From SP202 sp036339395 (GTDB lineage: Bacteria; Planctomycetota; Phycisphaerae; Phycisphaerales; SM1A02): DNA of 34,919 bases. The stretch lies in assembly GCA_036339395.1 (NCBI GenBank), contig JAYZBD010000004.1, positions 1-34,919 of the forward strand. The letters are read 5' to 3'. Made by a program: the position numbers and the translations under genes. The notes under the pieces are model-generated. The model had not been told where the DNA came from, made no database searches, and saw only the letters and a program-made list of their open reading frames with translations. This document shows positions 15,776 to 24,781 of the stretch, piece after piece. Within the stretch, counting starts at the first letter, position 1. Every line of letters begins with the position of its first letter.

Positions 15776-15896
15776 GCTGACTGCCCCTCCGTGATGCTCC
15801 TTCCCGCACCACGAGCCTCATAGAGTGTCGAAAACAAGAGGCCCCTGAACCAGTCAACCTTGCTGATATATGCCCGTTGAGATTGCTACAGCCTGC

Positions 15897-15914
15897 ATGA
15901 CCCGTACAGGTCAT
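15897..15914. repeat. Inverted repeat at the SDR stop codon
   Basis: ATGACC-CGTACA-GGTCAT is a perfect 6-bp inverted repeat with a 6-base loop that includes the SDR stop codon. It lies at one end of the 135-bp gap before the cyclase gene. There is no T-tract, so it is a poor intrinsic terminator; it may be a protein site or coincidence. Confidence 0.3.
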
Positions 15915-16699
15915 CCCCCTGCAGCCCCTCCCCAACAGGCTTCCAGGGCCGCCAAGGCCTCTTCGGCATCAGCTGTCACAAGCCCCGGGGTGGGGATATA
16001 GACCACGCCGCCGGCATCCTGGTCGTATTCACCACGAATGCAGGCCAGGAAGAGCGAGGTCACCTCCTCCATGGGAACGATCGCATGTCCTGGAGGTTCG
16101 GCACCCTCGAGAGCGCACCGCAGGGCTGCAGTATCGACGGCGCCTGGGGCCAGGGCGAATGAAACAACGCCATTGCCCGTATCCATCGCTTCTGCGTGAA
16201 TCGATCGTGTCAGGCCCTCGATGGCATGCTTGCTCATCCCGTAGGCAGCCAGGCCTGGAAACGGGCTCAGGGTCGAAACGCTTGATACGTTGATCACCAC
16301 CCCACGATCGGCTTTGGCCAAGGCTTCCCAGGCTTCGCGAACAAGAACTGCCGGCGCGATTGCGTGTACCGCCATGGCACGTTGAATGAATCCCATCGGC
16401 AGGTCGGAGAGCAGCGACTTCTCAAGCATTCCGGCGTTGTTGATGAGTACATCCAGCCGTCCGAAGTGGTCGAGCACTTCAGGAACAATGGTGGCGACAT
16501 CGTTGAGATCGACCAGGTCGACCTTGCGAACCATCACGTCCCTTCCATGCAGTTCGCGAAGTTGCACCGCCAGTTCATCGAGTTCATCCTCACGCCGTGC
16601 ACAGATCGCGAGGTCAAGACCCTCCTTGCACAACATCGAAGCAACAGCCCGGCCGATACCGGAAGAAGCTCCCGTGACAAGTGCGACTGGTGATGACAT
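15911..16699 (-). CDS. Short-chain dehydrogenase/reductase
   Basis: A 262-residue classical SDR: NAD(P)-binding TGASSGIG (9-16), NNAG (87-90), a Ser in VVINVSSVS (about 139-142) and the catalytic Tyr153/Lys157 in AAYGMSKH. CARR after the second strand suggests NADP preference, by family rule. The substrate cannot be told from sequence. It follows rseP by 27 bp on the same strand and may be co-transcribed with the rne-dxr-rseP group, though no functional link is evident. Confidence 0.9.
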   Translation of the reverse strand: MSSPVALVTGASSGIGRAVASMLCKEGLDLAICARREDELDELAVQLRELHGRDVMVRKVDLVDLNDVATIVPEVLDHFGRLDVLINNAGMLEKSLLSDLPMGFIQRAMAVHAIAPAVLVREAWEALAKADRGVVINVSSVSTLSPFPGLAAYGMSKHAIEGLTRSIHAEAMDTGNGVVSFALAPGAVDTAALRCALEGAEPPGHAIVPMEEVTSLFLACIRGEYDQDAGGVVYIPTPGLVTADAEEALAALEACWGGAAGG

Positions 16700-16726
16700 G
16701 GGAAAGGTGTACTCCCCGTGGATCTG

Positions 16727-18862
16727 TTAACCGACGATTCTTGCAATGTCGTTGTAGAAAGTCACGACGAATGCCGTGGCAATCAGGAGCAGGCCCGCGA
16801 TTGCAGCACCATTCTGGAAGCCGATCGATGGAGGACGTCCCTTGATCTTCTCGTAGACAAGGTAGAGAAAGAGCCCCCCGTCGACGATGGGAAGCGGGAG
16901 GAAGTTGATGACCGCCAGGTTGACGGAGATCAGGCCGAGAAAGAACAGCAGGTAGGTGAATCCGCGGTCAGCAACCTTGGTTCCGAGATGGACGATCCCA
17001 AGTGGACCATGGAGCTGCTCGACTCCAACGGTTCCCCTGAAGAGTCGATCGATGGTCAGGTAGGTCAGAACGACCAGTTTGCTCGTTTCCTGGAGGCCCA
17101 TGCTGATGGCGTTCAATGGATTGCCACCGGCACTGCGGAGGACGTACAGGGGCTCGAAGTAGTAGAGAGGGATCGGGGTTGACCAACCCAACTCGAGGAT
17201 CCTGCTTCGGGATTGTTCATCCAGCGGCAGTTGTACGACCTGGAGTTCCCCGCCGGGCGTCGGGCTCTGGACCTCGATCGATGCGGAGTGATGACCAGCT
17301 TCAGCGGCTTCATGAAGACCCACCCAGAAATCGGACCAATTCTCTATGGGCCGGCCATCGATTGATCGAAGTACCGATCCTCCCATCACATCCAGTCCTG
17401 CCAGGGGTGTGGGTGATCCCACATCTGACTTGACGTTCCGCTCAGTGGAATCCATCGGCCTTGCAATGCGAGGCACACCCCATGCATAGACGGGGTTGAC
17501 ACCAATGATGGGTCTTGGATCCAGGATGCCTGATTCCACGATTCGAACCTTCACATCGACTCGTTTGCCATCACGGAGAACGGACATGTCCAGCATGCCC
17601 GCACCATGGGCTGGTATGGCCTCACGGAATGTTCTCATCCGGGGAGCCTGGTCGCTGCCGATGCGGAGTACGACATCACCTGGTTCAAGGATGCCGGCAT
17701 TGGGGCTGCCTGCGGCCAAGGTGGCAATCTGGACCAGTGGAACCAGTCCAAGAATTCCCTGTTCATAGCCCACGCTCATTGACGGAGAAGCACCGACATA
17801 CGTGAGCTGTTCCCACTCCGGCGTCGGCCTGAGTTGAGCAGAAACGCGGAGGTCCTCACTGTCTCCTGGTTCCAACATCACCCAGGAGGTCTCCAGGGTT
17901 CGGCCATCCGAGGCACTGCTGATCGAATCGAATGCCTCCCAGTTCCAGATCGCCGTTCCATCCACGGACTCGAGTGTCATGCCCGGCTTCACGCCCTGTT
18001 CCAACAGCCCAATCCTGGCCAGTTCAGCTGACACGTACTCCACTGCTTCCTTGTCATCGATGAGCCGGGTTGATGAGGCTGGCAGTACGCCGATCCCCAG
18101 GAGTCCGGTCACCTCGCTCTTGACCGGCGCTATCTCGAAGGAAATTGGTTCGTCGATACCATCCCGCTCAACAACGACTTCAAGATCGACATCCGGTCGA
18201 CCCATGGCTGTTGCGATGAGGATGTCGCCGAACGTGTTCGTGTGTTCCCCATCGATCGAAAGGATCCGATCTCCAGCCTGGAGCCCGATGACATCGATGC
18301 CGAGCGATTTCGTCTCGTTGGGTACTGCAAGTGCGGCAGGTGAAGAGGGGGCGACAACACCTACGATCGGCGATTCGAAACGAACCCCGACCGAGAAGGC
18401 CACGACGAAGAGCACCGCGGCAAGGAGCAGGTTCATCACCACTCCAGCGGAAATCACGACCATCCGGGCGCCGATGGTCTGCATGTTGAAACTGCGAGGA
18501 TGTGAACTGGATGCAGATGGATCAACATCATCCTGTCCAAGCATCTTCACGAACCCACCCAGTGGCAGCCAGCGAAGTGAATACTCGGTCTCGCCCAGGC
18601 CATGTGCCGCCAGGTCCTCGTCCGAGAGCTCGCCAGGATGCGACCCGGTTCGCTTGTGAACCTCCTCGTAGGTCGAACCTGCACGGAATCCGATGCCCTT
18701 CCTCCAGGAGCAGATGGGAGGACCGAATCCGATCGAGAAACCAAGTGTCCTGATGCCTGCCCACTTCGCGGCAAGGAAATGTCCCAATTCGTGCACGAAG
18801 ATCAACAGGCCGAAACCAAGGATGATGAGCAGTATGTTGAAGCCCGAGGAGAAGAGTGACAT
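16727..18862 (-). CDS. rseP: RseP-like site-2 (intramembrane zinc) protease, multi-PDZ
   Basis: An M50 family membrane protease. The first helix holds the zinc site H24-E-L-G-H28 (FVHELGHFLAAKWAG), and the last part has the NFLPLPIVDGG motif supplying the third ligand Asp. RseP cuts anti-sigma factors and leftover signal peptides within the membrane. At 711 residues it is much longer than the 450-residue E. coli protein. The extra length holds about four PDZ-like segments, each with a GD/G-x-x-hydrophobic-x-S/x-D-G strand (LQAGDRILSIDG, VKPGMTLESVDG, LEPGDVVLRIG, VMGGSVLRSIDG). An insertion rich in charged residues follows the HELGH helix. It begins one base after dxr, the classical neighbour. 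Confidence 0.93.
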   Translation of the reverse strand: MSLFSSGFNILLIILGFGLLIFVHELGHFLAAKWAGIRTLGFSIGFGPPICSWRKGIGFRAGSTYEEVHKRTGSHPGELSDEDLAAHGLGETEYSLRWLPLGGFVKMLGQDDVDPSASSSHPRSFNMQTIGARMVVISAGVVMNLLLAAVLFVVAFSVGVRFESPIVGVVAPSSPAALAVPNETKSLGIDVIGLQAGDRILSIDGEHTNTFGDILIATAMGRPDVDLEVVVERDGIDEPISFEIAPVKSEVTGLLGIGVLPASSTRLIDDKEAVEYVSAELARIGLLEQGVKPGMTLESVDGTAIWNWEAFDSISSASDGRTLETSWVMLEPGDSEDLRVSAQLRPTPEWEQLTYVGASPSMSVGYEQGILGLVPLVQIATLAAGSPNAGILEPGDVVLRIGSDQAPRMRTFREAIPAHGAGMLDMSVLRDGKRVDVKVRIVESGILDPRPIIGVNPVYAWGVPRIARPMDSTERNVKSDVGSPTPLAGLDVMGGSVLRSIDGRPIENWSDFWVGLHEAAEAGHHSASIEVQSPTPGGELQVVQLPLDEQSRSRILELGWSTPIPLYYFEPLYVLRSAGGNPLNAISMGLQETSKLVVLTYLTIDRLFRGTVGVEQLHGPLGIVHLGTKVADRGFTYLLFFLGLISVNLAVINFLPLPIVDGGLFLYLVYEKIKGRPPSIGFQNGAAIAGLLLIATAFVVTFYNDIARIVG

Positions 18863-18863
18863 T

Positions 18864-20051
18864 TCAGGTTCCTGCAGCAGCCGTATCCTGCGAGGCGATC
18901 ATCTCGGACACCACGGCCCTGGAACGCCTGTCCGCCTCGAGTACATCGTCAAGGGAGGTCACTTCGGTCGAGTTGATCGTGTCCATTGCATGTGCAACCA
19001 GGCTGAAAATACCACCGAACCTGGTTCGTCCATCGAGAAAGGCCTCGACGGCGACTTCATTGGCGGCGTTGAAGATGGCTCCAGAAGTACCCCCGGCATC
19101 GATGACGTCCCATGCCCGTGAAACGGAAGGGAAGACTTCATGATCCAGTTGCTGGAAATCAAGCGATTGCAATGCCTGCCAGTCGAGCCGGGGACTGCAA
19201 CCCTCGAGGCGATCCGGCCAGGTCAGCGCATATTGGATCGGGGTCTTCATGCTGGGGGTGCCGCACTGGGCGATGATGGAGCCATCGACGTATTCAACGA
19301 AACTGTGCACGATGGACTGTGGATGCACGATGACATCGATCTTCGATGCCGGCAGGCCGAAGAGCCAATGCGCCTCGATCACTTCAAGTGCCTTGTTCAT
19401 CAACGATGCTGAATCAATGGTGATCTTCCGACCCATCGTCCATGTTGGATGAGCCAATGCCTCGTCGATCGTGGCGTTGTCGATCGCATGCCTGGTCCAT
19501 GTACGAAACGGGCCACCAGAAGCCGTGATGACGATCCGGTCGACTTCGTCCTTGCTGCGACTGCTCCGCAGGCACTGGGCGATGGCACTGTGTTCGGAAT
19601 CGATGGGTATCAATTCGACTCCGTGTTCACGGGCCATGGGAATGACAAGACTTCCTCCTGCAACAAGGGTCTCCTTGTTTGCAAGAGCTATGTCACAACC
19701 GAGGCGAATGCCTTCAAGGACGGCCTTGAGTCCTGCTGCGCCAACGATCGCTGCAACAAGGAGGTCACCAGTTCGAGCTACTTCACTGACCAGTCGGCAG
19801 GCGGAATCTTCGCCGGTACGGACTGATGTCGATGGACCGAGCTCTCCTGCAGCTGCTTCATCCCGCAAGGCCAGGTCGGAAACACCCAGTCGTGCCGCCT
19901 GCTCGGCAAGCAGCCGGCCGTTGCTTCCCGCGGCAAGACCGACGACTTCGAAACGATCACACCCTGCATTGAGATGCTCAATCACCTCGATCGTGCTTGT
20001 CCCAATGGAACCCGTCGATCCAAGCAGGATGATCCGACGAGCACTGCTCAT
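18864..20051 (-). CDS. dxr: 1-deoxy-D-xylulose-5-phosphate reductoisomerase
   Basis: Dxr (IspC) turns DXP into 2-C-methylerythritol-4-phosphate with NADPH, the committed step of the MEP isoprenoid pathway. The 395 residues show the NADPH site LLGSTGSIGTSTIEVI, then NKETLVAGG, the metal ligands in IDSEHSAIAQC, TASGGPF and the long signature HPTWTMGRKITIDSASLMNK. The start codon overlaps the rne stop by 4 bp (ATGA), so it is likely translated by coupling to rne. The rseP start lies 1 bp past its stop. Confidence 0.97.
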   Translation of the reverse strand: MSSARRIILLGSTGSIGTSTIEVIEHLNAGCDRFEVVGLAAGSNGRLLAEQAARLGVSDLALRDEAAAGELGPSTSVRTGEDSACRLVSEVARTGDLLVAAIVGAAGLKAVLEGIRLGCDIALANKETLVAGGSLVIPMAREHGVELIPIDSEHSAIAQCLRSSRSKDEVDRIVITASGGPFRTWTRHAIDNATIDEALAHPTWTMGRKITIDSASLMNKALEVIEAHWLFGLPASKIDVIVHPQSIVHSFVEYVDGSIIAQCGTPSMKTPIQYALTWPDRLEGCSPRLDWQALQSLDFQQLDHEVFPSVSRAWDVIDAGGTSGAIFNAANEVAVEAFLDGRTRFGGIFSLVAHAMDTINSTEVTSLDDVLEADRRSRAVVSEMIASQDTAAAGT

Positions 20052-22606
20052 GCAACACCGTCTCCAGCATGTGCCTTGTCAACTTCGCTCTTTGAAATAT
20101 CTCTCCTGGAACCTCCATAGAGCGTCCGACGCTTCGGCTTCGGCTTGGCTTCCGATGTCGAATCCGGCGATTGCGACTCCGTGCTGCTGGTCGCCTCGGT
20201 CGTGGTGCTCTTCTTCTTTCTTCCACGGCCGCCCCGGCGACTTCGCTTCTTCTTCGTGCCTTCAGACGCTTCCGACTCGACCTGTTCGCTTCCACTGTCC
20301 CCTGCCGGTTTCTTGCGTCGTCCTCGTCCTCCCCGGGATCCTCGGCGAGATCGACGCTTCTTGTTCGAGGCAGACTCTTCGCTGTCTTCCTTGGAACCGG
20401 TCTCCGACTGCTCTGGAGACGTGGCAGATGCTTCCCCTCCCCCGCCTCCACGCCTTCGTCGCCTGCGTCGCCTGCGGCCAGTGCGCTTGGGCGTGTCCTC
20501 ATCGGCGTCACCCTTCTCGGAGTCCTCTGGTGTGGCGAGCCATCCGGCGATGACCGTGGCCTGTTCAGGCGACACCGTTGACATGTGGTTCTTGATCGAC
20601 CAATCCTCTACCTCGGCAGGTTCCGCTGCTGCAATCCTCGCAAGGATCTCCTTCGAAGACGAGTTGAGTTTCTTCGCGAGGATATAGAGTCGAGCAGCAG
20701 AATCGATCGGTGGTTCGACTGCTGGTTTCCTGCCACGACCTCGACGGCCCCGTCCTCCCCTGGAACGTCGACGTTTCTTGCGACCCGCGGTTGTCTCCTC
20801 GGCTTCGACCTCGACCTCCTCGACAACGACCTCGTCGACCTCGTTTTCCGCTTCCTCATCGAGTTCATCGAGTTCCTTCATCAGTTCACCTGAAAGCGCG
20901 ATGGCTGCCGCATCCGCAGGTGGTGCCTTCCGTCGTCGACGGCGGCGTCCTTCCGTGTCTGGCTCCTCGGGTAGATCGACCTGGACATCGACCCCGGTCC
21001 AGGAGGCCGCTTCATCGGACAACTCCTTGATCGTCGGCAGCGACGGCTTCCTGAGTGAAGAGAGTTCCAGGTCGGTATTCGAATCGTCATAGGCGTAGAA
21101 ACTCACTCGATCGGCGGCAATCGTCTCACTGACCCGGACATCGACCTGCTTCTTGAGCTGGTCTTCCATGGAGTTGAGGTGATGTCGTCGCGTGGAGAGC
21201 AGGACAGAAGCGACTTTCGGTGAAACGACGACTTCTACGCGAGCCACCTGGTCATGCTGCAGCAGGTATCCGACGTTTCGCAGCACATCCGTGCTGACCG
21301 AGTCGGGGGACTTGATCTCGCCCTGGCCATCGCACGAGTTGCAGCTGATGAAGTGACTCATCCGCATGCTTGGTCGCATGCGTTGTCGTGTCATCTCGAG
21401 AATACCGAACTCGCTGATCTTGAGGATGGTCGTCCTGGCACGGTCACGTTCCAGGTTCTCGGCAAAACGATCCTCGACGGTACGCCTGTGCCGCTGCATG
21501 CGCATGTCGATCAGGTCATGGATGATGAGTCCGCCCAGGTCACGAAGTCGAAGTTGCCGACAGATTTCGTCGGCGGCTTCCATGTTGGTCTGGAATGCGT
21601 TCGTTTCACTGTCCTTGGCTGAACGGCTTCGACCCGAGTTGACATCAATCGCCACAAGGGCCTCGGTCTGATCGATGACCAGTCGACCACCGGACGGCAG
21701 TGTCACTTCCCGCTGGTGAATGGAGTCGATCTGCCGTTCCACGTCAAAGGCATGGAAGACGGGAAGGCCGCGACGATACTGGATGATCTCGGGGGCGGAT
21801 CGTGGGGCTATCACGCGAAGGAACGCCATGCATCGCTGGTAGGCGGGATCCGAGTCGACGACGATCGCCTTGATCGAGGGGCGGAGCACATCACGGATCG
21901 TTCGAATGAAGAGATCGGACTCGGTATAGAGTTCACATGGAGTCCCAACCGTGTCCTGTCGTTTCTTCATGACCTTCCACAGCCGGGTGAGATAGGCCAC
22001 GTCACGCTTGAGTTCCAGTTTCGTTCGTCCGATGCCGGCTGTCCTCAGGATGAACCCGAAGTCATCGGGCAGGTCGAGCTTGTCCAGCACTTCCCGCATG
22101 ATTCGACGCTGGTCATCATCCTCGACCTTTCGGCTTACGCCGACCCGGTCCATGTTGGGCATCATCACCATGAGTCGACCCGGTATAGACAGGTAGCTTG
22201 TCAGGGTCGGCCCCTTCGTGCCGATCCCCTCCTTGAGAACCTGGACGAGTATTTCCTGTCCACGCTTCAGGCAGTTCTGGATGGGTGGCCGGTCACGTCG
22301 TGTCGTCTTGCGTCCGACCTTCTCGGTCTTGTCCCCACCGGGAAAGTACTGGGGGTGCAGGTCGGAGATGTGCAGGAATCCACGCTGTGCATGACCGAAA
22401 TCGACGAATGCCGCCTGGATGGCGGATTCGACATTGGTTACGCGTCCCTTGTAGATGTTCCCGACGTTGCTCGCTGCTGTAACTCGCTCAGCATAGAGCT
22501 CCTCGAGATGTCCATCCTGCACGATTGCGATCCGGCATTCTTCGCCGGGCACATCGTTGACGATCATGAGTTCGTCCGGTTGGTCCGTCTTTTTTCTTGG
22601 TGCCAC
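20048..22606 (-). CDS. rne: RNase E/G family endoribonuclease with IF2_N-like domain
   Basis: RNase E/G cuts single-stranded AU-rich RNA in mRNA decay and rRNA/tRNA maturation. From the GTG start the protein has 852 residues. An S1 domain (about 45-140, NVGNIYKGRVTNVESAIQAAFVDFG) leads to the DNase I-like catalytic part with metal ligands D321 (AIDVNSGRS) and D364 (HDLIDM). The zinc-link is CNSC (C422, C425). Beyond residue 520 the protein is low-complexity, acidic, then Arg-rich. Embedded at about 636-691 is ARLYILAKKLNSSSKEIL...IKNHMSTVSPEQA, which resembles the IF2 N-terminal domain. Further Arg/Gly tracts follow. The GTG start is chosen because AAAGGGA lies just upstream; the first ATG is at 22567. 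Confidence 0.93.
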   Translation of the reverse strand: MAPRKKTDQPDELMIVNDVPGEECRIAIVQDGHLEELYAERVTAASNVGNIYKGRVTNVESAIQAAFVDFGHAQRGFLHISDLHPQYFPGGDKTEKVGRKTTRRDRPPIQNCLKRGQEILVQVLKEGIGTKGPTLTSYLSIPGRLMVMMPNMDRVGVSRKVEDDDQRRIMREVLDKLDLPDDFGFILRTAGIGRTKLELKRDVAYLTRLWKVMKKRQDTVGTPCELYTESDLFIRTIRDVLRPSIKAIVVDSDPAYQRCMAFLRVIAPRSAPEIIQYRRGLPVFHAFDVERQIDSIHQREVTLPSGGRLVIDQTEALVAIDVNSGRSRSAKDSETNAFQTNMEAADEICRQLRLRDLGGLIIHDLIDMRMQRHRRTVEDRFAENLERDRARTTILKISEFGILEMTRQRMRPSMRMSHFISCNSCDGQGEIKSPDSVSTDVLRNVGYLLQHDQVARVEVVVSPKVASVLLSTRRHHLNSMEDQLKKQVDVRVSETIAADRVSFYAYDDSNTDLELSSLRKPSLPTIKELSDEAASWTGVDVQVDLPEEPDTEGRRRRRRKAPPADAAAIALSGELMKELDELDEEAENEVDEVVVEEVEVEAEETTAGRKKRRRSRGGRGRRGRGRKPAVEPPIDSAARLYILAKKLNSSSKEILARIAAAEPAEVEDWSIKNHMSTVSPEQATVIAGWLATPEDSEKGDADEDTPKRTGRRRRRRRRRGGGGGEASATSPEQSETGSKEDSEESASNKKRRSRRGSRGGRGRRKKPAGDSGSEQVESEASEGTKKKRSRRGGRGRKKKSTTTEATSSTESQSPDSTSEAKPKPKRRTLYGGSRRDISKSEVDKAHAGDGVA

Positions 22607-22906
22607 GATTGGATCCCTTTCCAGTGGATCCGGCGTTCCAGCGTTCGTGCATGGAGAAGCACAGGCGGGCAAGTGCAGCCATTGCTCCTGAGAGCATGGG
22701 CTCATGGGTACGCAGGTTGACAGGACCGGGCCGCCTGATCGACATCAGTCGATCTGGGCGCTCATCGGTCATGTCGTGCGTACTTGCTCGTGTGTCCATC
22801 ATCTCATCCACGTTTCGCGTGGTTCGTCGGTTGCCGATTGGAAAGGCCTCGTACGTCGGGCTCGATTTCTCAATCAGCGTGTTTCGTATTGCTATCCGGG
22901 ACCCGG
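22607..22906 (-). promoter_or_regulatory. 300-bp rne leader with perfect hairpins
   Basis: This is the longest stretch without a gene. In transcript order it has CCACG-CGAAA-CGTGG (22808-22822), GATCGAC-TGAT-GTCGATC (22737-22754, a perfect 7-bp stem) and GGATCC-(9)-GGATCC (22611-22631). The last places the GGAAAGG ribosome binding site in its loop and 3' arm, four bases before the GTG. E. coli rne has a structured leader through which RNase E lowers its own mRNA; a similar feedback role is inferred here. Open frames cross the region but lack recognisable protein text. No good promoter pair was found; TTGAGA at about 22870 has no matching -10. Confidence 0.42.
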
Positions 22907-24664
22907 TTACCCGGTGGACCATCCACCATCCAGATCCGGCATGATCAATTTCAGTTCATCCTGGAGACATTTCAGCGTCCTGCGCTCCGAATCAAATGAG
23001 CCGACCTTCCTGGCCAGCCGCTCACAACTTCCTACATCGACCCTCCTGATTACCTGCTTGACGCGTGGTATCTGGGAGGGGACGAGGGACAGGATTCGCA
23101 GTCCGAGTCCTATCAGAAGCATAGTGTAGTTGATATCCCCCGCGATTTCCCCACAAAGGCTGGTTTCGACGTTTCGTCGCTTTCCAGCCCGTATGACGGC
23201 CTTTACAAGTCTGATAACCGCGGGATTTGTCGCCGTATACAGGCTGGCGACGCGTTGATTTCCCCGGTCTACGGCCACGGTGTACTGGATGAGATCATTG
23301 GTTCCTATGGAGAAGAAATCGACCTCCCTGGCAAACGTCGAGGCCATCAGTGCTGCACTTGGAACCTCGATCATCATTCCAACGGGAACCGGGCCGGCCA
23401 GTTCGACACCCTCGTCCTCAAGTTCTTCGCGTACATCACCAAGGATCATCTTGGCCTGTTTCAGCTCGGTCATCGTGGTGATCAGCGGGAACATGATCTT
23501 CAGGGGTCCATGGGCGCCAGCCCTGAGAATGGCCCTGAGTTGTCTCTTGAACTGGGGAAGATGCTGGAGGCTGTATCGAATGCTCCTCAGGCCAAGGAAG
23601 GGGTTTCGCTCTGGTTCCAGGGCCTGCGACTGCGTGTGCTTGTCTGCGCCCAGGTCCAGGGTGCGGACGGTCAGGGTACGTCCATCCAGGTTCCGGATGC
23701 AATGGACATACTGTTCGTAGAGTTCTTCCTCGGTCGGTTCGGTCGTACTGGTGAGGTAGAGGAACTCGGTCCTGTACAAGCCGACTCCTTCACCACCGTG
23801 TTCCAGGAGGGAGGGAATCTCCCGTGGGAACTCGATGTTGCCCAGCAACTGGATGCGTGTTCCATCCAAGGTGACTGCTTCATCGTCGGCCGACACGGCC
23901 ACGATCGACCTGGCCTTCTCGATCGCCTCGATGCGCTCATGATACTTTTGAAGAACGTCCTCCCCGGGATCAACAATGACTTCGCCAGACATGCCGTCCA
24001 GGATGAGCAGGTCACCATCATCAACGTGCTCGGTCAAGGACTGGCATCCAACGACAACCGGCATGCCCAGCGCAGCGGCGACAATCGATGTATGGTCCGT
24101 TCGACCGCCGAAGTCCGTTGCAAGACCAATGACGGATTCTTCGCTGAGAGAAGCGGCCTGCATCGGGGTCATCTCGTGACCGACGATGATGACCGGGTCG
24201 GAGAGTGTTGAAAGTCGATCCTCGGTACGCCCTAGGAGGCTGTCAATCAGTCGACGTTCCAGGTCGAGAATATCCCTCGCCTTGTCACGGAATACGCTGG
24301 AGCCCATGGCCCTGAACTTGTCGGCAAGACTGCTGAATGCTTCAGAGACCGAAAATGCCGCTGTAACGAACTCGGATTCGATCCTGTTCCGGACCGGTTC
24401 CATGAGGGTCGGGTCCTTCAGGAGCCCGAGGTGAAACTCGAAGATCTTCGCCGGCTCGGAGCCCAGGTCGGCCTCGGCCCTGTCCCGATCGGCACGAATG
24501 GAGTCATGGGCATCGGTGACGGCCTGGTCGAGCGTTTCCAGTTCGCGCGCAACTTCCGTCTCCGCCACCCTGTGGTGCGGTATGCGTTCCCGGAACTGTT
24601 CAAGGACGAATGCCCTTGCAATCACGATCCCGGGGGAAACTGCGATTCCCTGGATTCTTTGCAT
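22907..24664 (-). CDS. ptsI: Phosphoenolpyruvate-protein phosphotransferase (PTS enzyme I)
   Basis: Enzyme I takes phosphate from PEP and passes it to HPr. The 585-residue protein has the HPr-binding/His domain start (GIAVSPGIVIARAFVL), the active-site H191 in DFGGRTDHTSIVAAALGMP, and the PEP-binding barrel with LYRTEFLYL, FSIGTNDLIQYTVAVDRGNQ and the catalytic Cys in SLCGEIAGD. The residue before the active His is Asp where Ser is usual (GGRTSHT), a mild oddity. No GAF domain is present, so it is not the nitrogen-type PtsP. No HPr or enzyme II gene is in the window. The neighbouring rne gene follows after 300 bp. Confidence 0.95.
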   Translation of the reverse strand: MQRIQGIAVSPGIVIARAFVLEQFRERIPHHRVAETEVARELETLDQAVTDAHDSIRADRDRAEADLGSEPAKIFEFHLGLLKDPTLMEPVRNRIESEFVTAAFSVSEAFSSLADKFRAMGSSVFRDKARDILDLERRLIDSLLGRTEDRLSTLSDPVIIVGHEMTPMQAASLSEESVIGLATDFGGRTDHTSIVAAALGMPVVVGCQSLTEHVDDGDLLILDGMSGEVIVDPGEDVLQKYHERIEAIEKARSIVAVSADDEAVTLDGTRIQLLGNIEFPREIPSLLEHGGEGVGLYRTEFLYLTSTTEPTEEELYEQYVHCIRNLDGRTLTVRTLDLGADKHTQSQALEPERNPFLGLRSIRYSLQHLPQFKRQLRAILRAGAHGPLKIMFPLITTMTELKQAKMILGDVREELEDEGVELAGPVPVGMMIEVPSAALMASTFAREVDFFSIGTNDLIQYTVAVDRGNQRVASLYTATNPAVIRLVKAVIRAGKRRNVETSLCGEIAGDINYTMLLIGLGLRILSLVPSQIPRVKQVIRRVDVGSCERLARKVGSFDSERRTLKCLQDELKLIMPDLDGGWSTG

Positions 24665-24698
24665 GGTGAGGCTTCAGGGGTTGGCCTGGAGAAGCCCC

Positions 24699-24704
24699 AT
24701 TATA
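24699..24704 (-). promoter_or_regulatory. Perfect -10 box upstream of ptsI
   Basis: On the minus strand this reads TATAAT, 34 bases before the ptsI ATG, implying a leader of about 28 bases. No -35 hexamer is seen at 16-18 bases; TTGCCC lies 21 bases upstream. The remainder of the 117-bp gap behind the RND gene shows only a weak AACCC...GGGTT repeat. Confidence 0.45.
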
Positions 24705-24781
24705 CGTCTCGAAGCCGAGGAGGCCGGGCAAGACGCCTAACCCACTGCAGGATCAAGGGTTGTACAGGTCTATAACGGTGT

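Noticed and set aside
20200..20480. Repetitive Arg/Gly/Ser codons that might be a repeat array
   Set aside because: The repeats are in frame, irregular and encode the low-complexity RNase E/G tail; there are no CRISPR-like spacers.
21716..22720. 334-codon plus-strand open frame across rne
   Set aside because: It is antisense to the conserved S1 and catalytic parts of RNase E/G and has no recognisable motif.
22488..22922. Small gene between ptsI and rne (such as an HPr)
   Set aside because: The 144-codon frame lacks HPr text (no GLHARP-like motif) and runs into rne out of frame; the gap is better read as a leader.
23255..24211. 318-codon plus-strand open frame across ptsI
   Set aside because: Antisense to conserved enzyme I; no motif.
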